From: Punctularia strigosozonata HHB-11173 SS5
Taxonomy: Eukaryota; Basidiomycota; Agaricomycetes; Corticiales; Punctulariaceae
Length of the DNA: 64,000 bases
Assembly: GCF_000264995.1 (NCBI RefSeq)
Contig: NW_006767441.1
Coordinates: forward strand, 1,252,370 to 1,316,369
Direction: 5' to 3'
This document shows, piece by piece, positions 57,540 to 64,000 of this stretch; the stretch's first letter is position 1, and every line of letters begins with the position of its first letter. The translations under genes and the position numbers were made by a program. Below the pieces are notes generated by a model. That model was given only the letters and a program-made list of their open reading frames with translations. It searched no databases and was not told the DNA's origin.

Positions 57540-59373
57540 ATGCTCACTAGGACTGCCTTCAACCGCGCTGCTGCTCGCGCGACCCAAGTTTCGGCGAAAC
57601 GGTGGGCAAGTGCTGCGGCAAACAAGGACAACTACAAGGTCGTGGTCATAGGCGCCGGTGCGTGATGACTCTCTCATACCTCGAATGGTTTTCTGAGTAG
57701 AATGTATGCCAGGCGCTGGTGGGTTGACTGTCGCCAACCAGATCTACAACCGTTTCAGTGCTGCCGGCAAGTCACTCAATGAGGGTGATATTGCCATACT
57801 TGATGCCGCACAGTATCACAACTATCAAGTGCGTAGCGGCTCTCTGTCCGCGCAAGTACAGAACTGACCCGCCTTTGGTCATCTAGCCCGGATGGTACGT
57901 TATACCAGTTCCGCCGGGGCTGAACGCGTCGATGGACATATAATCATAGGACACTCGTTGGCGCCGGGTTGAAGCACAAGTCGGAACTGCGTAGGCCGAT
58001 GGCGTCCCTCATCCCTGATCATATAGCCCACATACCTGAAAACGTCCAATCTTTCTCACCCAAATCCAACGCCATCACCACCACGTCCGGCCGCACGATT
58101 TCGTACGAGTCCCTGGTTGTCGCGACTGGCTTGCAATCCAACTGGGACGCCATACCTGGTTTGAGCAAGGGGCTTGCGGACCCTCGGAGCGGCGTCTCGA
58201 GCATCTACTCTTACGACACCTGCGACAAGGTTTGGAATGATATCGACGCGCTCCGGTCCGGCACTGCCGTCTTTACGCAGCCCGCAGGGATCATCAAATG
58301 CGCTGGAGGTACGAGTCTATACGTTGCTCTGGCTCAGCGCCTTTTCACGCATTCAGCTGACCGGCGCTTTTGTAACCCCGTTCCTGGCGCTGCGACACTA
58401 CAGCGCCCCAGAAGATTATGTGGATGGCATGGGACCGGTACCGGCAAACTGAGAGGGGCGACAACATCAAAATAGATTTCTACACCGGAATGCCCACGAT
58501 GTTCTCTGTGAAGAAGTACTCGGACGCGTTGGACAAGCTCCGCGTTGAGCGGGGCGTGGGCGGGCACTTCCAGCACAATCTGACCAGCATCGACGTCGCT
58601 AACCGCAGGGCGACGTTCAAGAAGGTCGACGGCACGGACGCCATCATCGACTACACGCTGCTCCACGTCGTACCTCCCATGGGCCCGTTGAATGTAATGA
58701 AGGGACAGCCGATTGCGGACGCGGCTGGATGGGTCGACGTGAACAAAGAGACGTTACAGCACACGAACCCCGAATTTAGCAACGTCTGGGCCATCGGCGA
58801 CTGCACCAGCTTGCCGACGAGCAAGACCGCTGCTGCGATCACCGCGCAGGCCCCGATCCTGACCGAAAACCTGTTCTCGTTCGTGAACACCGGCAAGCTC
58901 GCGACTGATGCCAAATACGACGGCTATACTAGCTGCCCGGTGCGCGTTCATCCTTCGATGTTTCTCTACCGTATGAAATTCTGACATGTTCTGGAAGCTT
59001 TTGACGGGCTATGGACAGCTGATGCTGGCGGAATTCAAGTACGGCCTCGAACCGAAGGAGACCTTCAGCAACTTCGTGGATCAGACGGTGCCGCAGAGGC
59101 AAGTGGTGACATCACCCTCTATGTACCCGCAAGCTGACATTTCCATCTTTAGGGCGTTCTACCATCTGAAGAAGGTACGATAGCAGCTTCGTCATGTCGT
59201 TTCACATCCACCCAACTATGATCCTCCTTAGGACTTCTTCCCCTGGGTCTACTTCAACGCCATGGTAAGTCGAATCACCAGTAGCCGTGGTTCGCCCTCT
59301 CACCCTATCTCAGCTCCAGGGGCGATGGTACGGCTCGGCGGGCCCCATTCGCCCCAAGTTCGCGGGCCTGTGA
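57540..59373 (+). CDS. Mitochondrial sulfide:quinone oxidoreductase
   Basis: A multi-exon gene from ATG 57540. The N-terminus is a mitochondrial presequence (MLTRTAFNRAAARATQVSAK). FAD binding is shown by VVVIGAGAGGLTVANQIYN, formed across intron 1. Family blocks follow: AQYHNYQPGWTLVGAGLKH, YESLVVATGLQSNWDAIPG, FTQPAGIIKCAGAPQKIMW, VWAIGDCTSLPTSKTAAAI, YDGYTSCPLLTGYGQLML and the ending WYGSAGPIRPKFAGL. SQR oxidises H2S and passes electrons to ubiquinone. Two oddities are an 8-nt exon (57897-57904) encoding parts of Pro-Gly-Trp, and a GC-AG intron (59099-59152). Confidence 0.93.
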
Positions 59374-60076
59374 ATCTTATCTCATCGCGATCCAATCTAC
59401 AATCGCTCGAAGAAAATGCAATATTAGTCTCACTTCTTGTATTCATCGCTCGCGCATGCATAATAATCTTCATTGACCAGCATTTCCTCCGTGTGTTCAA
59501 GCATGAGCAATCTGCTCGCATTAGGGTGTCCCATTCGTTCTCACCAGATATTGGTAGGAGTTCGTGCCGACCGACAACCTCGCGAAGCCTTTCCTCCTCC
59601 TCGATATCTAGTGCTAATCCTGTTGTGACCTCGAGCTCTAGCGTTCCTCTCTGACGGCGCATTCCGCACTTCCATCAGTGCACCGATAGTCTGTTTTGAC
59701 GAGAAACGCACGTTGACGGTGCTGAGATCCTCAGTCCGTAGCACCTAGACTACGTCACCAGCCATTGTGCTGATGCCTTGGTTTCGTGAAACATCCACAA
59801 GACGTGAACGGTCACCTTTGTCTGTGAGTACATATTCCGTACACGCAGCGAACGCGCCCTTCGCCCAAAGTATGATTGCGCCTGACCAAAGGCCCTTCAC
59901 CAATACACGCGCAGTGGTGTTTAACATTGACCACGCTCCTTGGGAGTATTCCGGATGATTATTGCGGCCATGCACGAGATGTTGAGTGATTGGAAGGGGT
60001 GCTAATGTACTCTGAAACAGTACATGGCTGAAGACGATTTTACTGGGACCAAGACAAGTGTTGATATTCGTTCATG
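59374..60076. other. Region between SQR and the F-box pseudogene
   Basis: Apart from the F-box fragment listed separately (59480-59745), no gene is supported here. Confidence 0.4.
59480..59745 (-). pseudogene. Fragment of a second F-box-type gene
   Basis: Two overlapping minus-strand frames contain VRFSSKQTIGALMEVRNAP and then LELEVTTGLALDIEEEERL with LREVVGRHELLPISGENEWD. These parallel the C-terminus of the neighbouring F-box pseudogene (LMKLRNAPIARPLELEIATQ; LRDIVGRPDLLVYSNEDQWD). The two parts are in different frames and nothing upstream is recognisable, so this is a broken tandem copy of the gene end. Confidence 0.6.
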
Positions 60077-61745
60077 TCACAGTCCGAGTCTGAGAGGTGT
60101 ACCCTCTTCGTCCACGGCATCCCAGTGCATGGCATCCCATTGATCCTCATTGGAATAGACCAGAAGATCTGGCCGACCGACGATGTCGCGAAGTTTCGAT
60201 TTCTCCTCTACTCCCAGCGGTGATTGCGTCGCGATCTCAAGCTCCAGCGGCCGGGCTATCGGGGCATTTCGCAACTTCATAAGAGCTTTGAGATCGGCGA
60301 GAAGTCTGTGCTTTGCGAAGACCGAATTGTTCTGCACGTGAAAGCGCATGCGCCGCAGCTTCGGAAGGAACTGGAAGCCGCTCCCGTTTTCACTGCTCGC
60401 CGCCTCCCCTGAGATCGCCCGGCGGATTGACAAGTGAGGAATGACCCATTCACAGACGTCTACGGAGCTGATTCGTAGTTCGACCGCCGCTTGACAACTG
60501 TCAAGGAAGGCGCTCATTACGACGCGGCTCGGGTCGGACAAAAACGAACATCCACAACGTTGAGATCCAGCATCCGTAACATGCGGAAAAATCCTAAAGC
60601 GGGGCTATCCGCCGCAGGGGTTCTATTACCACGCGATAGGTCTGAAAGTGATGGCAGATCGATGACGTCTAGTAGATACTGGTTCGCATACGCGGTGAAC
60701 GCGCGCGGCGACCATAGTGCAATGCGTCGAATGGGTGGCCCTTCACCGTTGCAAGTACAATGGCCCTTGAGGAATGATAGCACCTGCGATGAATACGCCG
60801 CCCTATTGACGCGACCGTGCACTAGAGATACGGAGGTAGTGGGGGGCATTCTGATGTAGCTCAGCAACTTGCACGCGCCCGAGTCCGGAGATGAAAGCTC
60901 TAGGCGAGTGAGTCGATGTAACATGTGCGTCTTGCTGCCTTGAGCATCTGCCACAACGTCATCTCGATCATCCTGCGTAGGGCCACGAAACGGGTCCCAA
61001 AGGTCGATGGTGAGAATTAGTACCTCCAGGAAAGGCATCGCTTGCAGAAAGCGATAAACTGCGTTTTGCGAGGGAAGGACCGAGCTGGTAAGGACCGAAG
61101 CTCAAGGCTGGTCAGGCTCCCAACCAACGAAGGGCTGCACAGTGTGTCCCAATCGAAACGAGTTTGGACTATTTGCAGTTGGCGGAGTTGAGGAGCAGAC
61201 CTTCGGAGAAAATCCGCCGGCAGGATCCTTTTCCACCACATCGCAATCGAGCAATACTCCAGGATAGGAGCAGGATGGCTGAGAAGCTGTGGTAGAAGTT
61301 TCGGGTCGCTCCATTTAGAATCCACTCGAAGCCTTTGCGTGTGGTTTAGTTGCCCTAGAATTTCGTAAACAGCCACTTCGGGTGAGAACGCGCCAATGTA
61401 GACCTGCAAAGGCCTGCTCTTCGACCTCGACAAGAACGTCGCGGCCATTCGCGTATTGTAGGTTGGCACGACTGACCATATTTCGGACGCGTTCAAGGCG
61501 ACACTCCGCCAATATCGGTATACCTGCATGAACGCATAAATGTTGGACGCATCAAAATCGTGGGGACCGGGAAGACATAGCGGATAGAATTTCCGGGTGG
61601 AGCCGTGAAACGAGTGCCAGTCATTGCGGCGCTCGCAAAGACTCCGAACTTCGTCAGCTCCGGAGCCAGGTTGGGCGAGCAATTCTTGGATTTGACGATC
61701 AATGAGCGCCTGCTCGTCTTCGATTGATATTAGCGTTCGCGCGAG
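60077..61745 (-). pseudogene. F-box protein pseudogene
   Basis: The organisation is that of the large Agaricomycete F-box family. There is an N-terminal helix (SIEDEQALIDRQIQELLAQP), an F-box start (SRLHPEILSAM), then DFDASNIYAFMQVYRYWRSV and a long leucine-rich C-terminal region. These segments lie in different frames. Shifts are needed near the F-box (about 61,590-61,620), near 61,030 and at an A5 run near 60,540. No single set of introns resolves them. Neighbouring housekeeping genes read cleanly, so decay is likelier than poor sequence. F-box proteins recruit substrates to SCF ubiquitin ligases. Confidence 0.65.
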
Positions 61746-62046
61746 AGAACTTGGTAGGTAATCAGTGGGTACGAATAAAACCGGAACCGCTGTTCAATTT
61801 GAGCTTACACAGACATTATGGCACTGTATGCGATGTTTACACGGACATGGTAGAGACGGAAGGCGACCTTCAAGTTCAATAGCTTGATTACCACGTGACC
61901 TTGCCAACCCGCAGAGCCTCGTGGCAAAGTCAATGATTTTATGGGCGCTATTTGCATCGCCACTGAAATCCATATACAGAAATTCGGCGAGTTGCAGCTC
62001 GACAGCCTCTAGGGTCAAAGGACGGCTTTATCTTGAGTAAAAAAAT
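61746..62046. other. Intergenic region, F-box pseudogene / NOC3
   Basis: No gene is supported. A 74-codon minus-strand frame at 61794-62018 has no recognisable motif. Confidence 0.4.
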
Positions 62047-64000
62047 ATGGCGATCAATGCCGGAAAGAAACGAACGGCCAAACAGAACTCTGTAAGGGCC
62101 TATGCGGTGTACTTTAGCGTCACTCAAACTGATATACGTGATGTTGTTAGGTTCCTTCGAAAAAGGTCAGGCTTGCGGCCGGTCCGTCCAAGTCCGGAGG
62201 GAAGACGGCCGCGAAGAACATAAAAGCGAAAGCCAAAGGAAAAGAACGGGCCGCAGACAAGAAAACTATCCCGATACCGGAGGCAGGCGATGAGGACGAG
62301 ATTGAGCTTTCGGATGAGGATCTTGACATGCTGGAGGAGTTTGGGGACGCAGCAGGATTCCTCGGTCACCTGGATAAGGCAGGGATAGCAAGGTCCGTCA
62401 CAATTACTTGGCATTGCCTCAACTCATGTATGATATGTAGGAGTAAGAAGGAGACCGAGCGCCTCCATGGCCTCGTCAAGCCAGTCCGCATTGCAAGACG
62501 GGATGATGACCTGCCCTCTATCAATTCTCATACAGATGATGAGAGTGACTGGAGCGGTTTGGAGGAACAACTGTCAGACTCAGGCTCAGAGGACGAAGAG
62601 CCCTCGGTCGAGTCCGGCGAAGGGGAGGATCTCGACTCCGACGCCGAAATGCCTTACGAGACGAAGCCCCGGCTATGGAGGACCGCACGCGAAACTTCGC
62701 CCAAGAATGTGATAGACCGTCTACCTATCAAGCTTGCTGACGGTCGCATTGCGCAAGGTGGAACAAGAGTCATTCCTGGTACGGTATCGTCGGACGAGAG
62801 CGAGGAGGAGTCCGAAGAGGAAGAGCCCGCGCAACTTGAGCCGAGGAGAGAGGACGTTTCCACCGGCGCGCGCTTTGGTCGGCCTGCCGTCGTTGATGTC
62901 ATCCTCCAGCCCTCGCGCAAGGCACGGATACAAGGCGCCAAAGAGCAAATAGCCGCCCTATGCCAAGAAATACTGGCCGATCCCGAGAACAGCGTATGTG
63001 TTGGTACCGTCAACTCCTTCGTCGCCTTTGCTGACAGCGATCCTCAAAGCTTGGTCTGCTCCGACGACTACACACATTCTCGTTAACGGAGATATCCACT
63101 CCTTCTCACCCGGAACCTGTTCCCAATGACCCCACAATCAGGAAACTAGCCATTCTCTCGCAGACGGCCGTCTTCAGGGACGTGATACCCGGCTATCGGA
63201 TTCGCTCATTGACCGACAAGGAGAAGGCGGAGAAGGTCAGTCAGATGGTTGCCCGGACGCGGGACTGGGAGCAGGGCCTCGTCGGCGTGTACCAGCACTA
63301 CCTCAAGTCTCTCGAAGCAGAGATCAAAGGTGAAGTCATCGATGAGATCTCATATTCGACGGCTAGCTCATGAACGTTGCAGCGAAAAGCGAATTGGCCG
63401 ATTTAGCGTTGCAATGCATGTGCAAGCTACTGGTCGAAGTCACGCACTTCAACTTCCGTGCAAACCTGCTGAGCACCGTCGTTGCAAGACTCAGCCGTCG
63501 CTCATGGGATAAGGTACCTTCCTCCCTGCTGCCCTCCACCATCGCCATTGATTCGTGACTATGTCTCTCAGACATCCGACCTTTGCCTAGATACGCTGAT
63601 CAAGGTCTTCCGCGTCGACGCGGCAGGCCAAGTATCGCTTGAGGCTATCCGTCTCATCAACCGGATGGTCAAAGAGCGCCACTTTGCTGTGCATCCTAAC
63701 GTGCTTCGCTGCCTCCTGCACCTGCGGCTGAAGCAGGAGCTCGGCGTGCGCGCATCGCAGACCAAGGCGGACAAGCACCCTGACGGCGTCCTATCCGCCG
63801 GGCGCGCAGCGCAGCGTCGCTCGAAGGGCAAGGCCGCCGAGCAGCCGCACCTGAGCAAGAAGGCGCGCAAGGCGTTGAAGGAGAAAAAAGAGATTGAGAA
63901 GGAGTTGCATGAGGCGTCGGCGGAGGTCGACAAGGAAGAGCGCGCGAACAACGTAGGCCACCCCCACTTTCGTCCTTCCCCTCTTGAAGCGCATAACACT
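62047..64000 (+). CDS. NOC3: Nucleolar complex protein NOC3 (5' part)
   Basis: A multi-exon gene from ATG 62047 that runs off the right edge. The N-terminus is basic (MAINAGKKRTAKQNSVPSKK), followed by acidic, disordered segments (DEIELSDEDLDMLEEFGDAA, SDESEEESEEEEPAQ). The conserved Noc3 core follows: AKEQIAALCQEILADPENS, then TIRKLAILSQTAVFRDVIPG, LTDKEKAEKVSQMVARTRDW, LLVEVTHFNFRANLLSTVVA and NVLRCLLHLRLKQEL. Noc3 with Noc2 escorts pre-60S subunits and in yeast also takes part in pre-replicative complexes. Confidence 0.92.

Noticed and set aside
1-64000. tRNA and rRNA genes
   Set aside because: None was recognised by eye; a covariance-model scan would be needed to exclude small RNA genes.

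Overview
The window is nuclear DNA of a filamentous basidiomycete, most likely an Agaricomycete and perhaps near the Polyporales. The grounds are dense genes on both strands, many 50-60 nt GT-AG introns per gene, very short exons, a basidiomycete-type FKS1, and large fungal transposon proteins. There are no bacterial or organellar features. Species cannot be told from sequence alone. All gene models were spliced by eye, using reading frame, GT/AG sites and remembered family motifs.

Layout. 0-3.6 kb: the 5' end of a J-protein gene, two tandem small secreted six-cysteine proteins, and a PTC7-type mitochondrial phosphatase. 3.9-6.3 kb: an uncharacterised leucine-rich protein. 6.8-12.6 kb: 1,3-beta-glucan synthase (FKS1). 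12.8-15.7 kb: dipeptidyl peptidase III. 16-17.6 kb: a TPR gene with a degraded-looking 5' part. 18.1-19.7 kb: a pirin with an unusual membrane-anchor-like N-terminus. 19.9-23.9 kb: an Sfi1-like centrin-binding protein. 24.3-25.7 kb: the GID ubiquitin-ligase subunit RMD5.

25.7-35.6 kb is an accessory island. It holds a large transposase-like gene and a divergent seven-exon partner gene. Both read intact, and both are bounded by diverged copies of the same short repeats. The rest of the island is low-complexity or empty DNA. This is the best candidate for something undescribed.

35.6-64 kb returns to housekeeping genes: NSA1, a PIG-Y-like gene with an apparent frame break, a small coiled-coil protein, a Gfo/Idh/MocA oxidoreductase, two tandem aprataxin-like genes, an aldo-keto reductase, an OTU deubiquitinase, AP-1 beta adaptin, a Nepro-domain protein, an O-methyltransferase, a GPI-type cupredoxin, an Mso1-like protein, sulfide:quinone oxidoreductase, F-box pseudogenes, and the start of NOC3.

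There is no single pathway. Loose themes are ribosome and RNase MRP biogenesis (NSA1, NOC3, Nepro), vesicle traffic (AP-1 beta, Mso1-like) and cell wall or secretion (FKS1, cupredoxin, six-cysteine proteins). Several divergent pairs share compact intergenic regions (AP-1 beta/Nepro, aprataxin-2/aldo-keto reductase, LRR protein/FKS1, and the two transposon genes).
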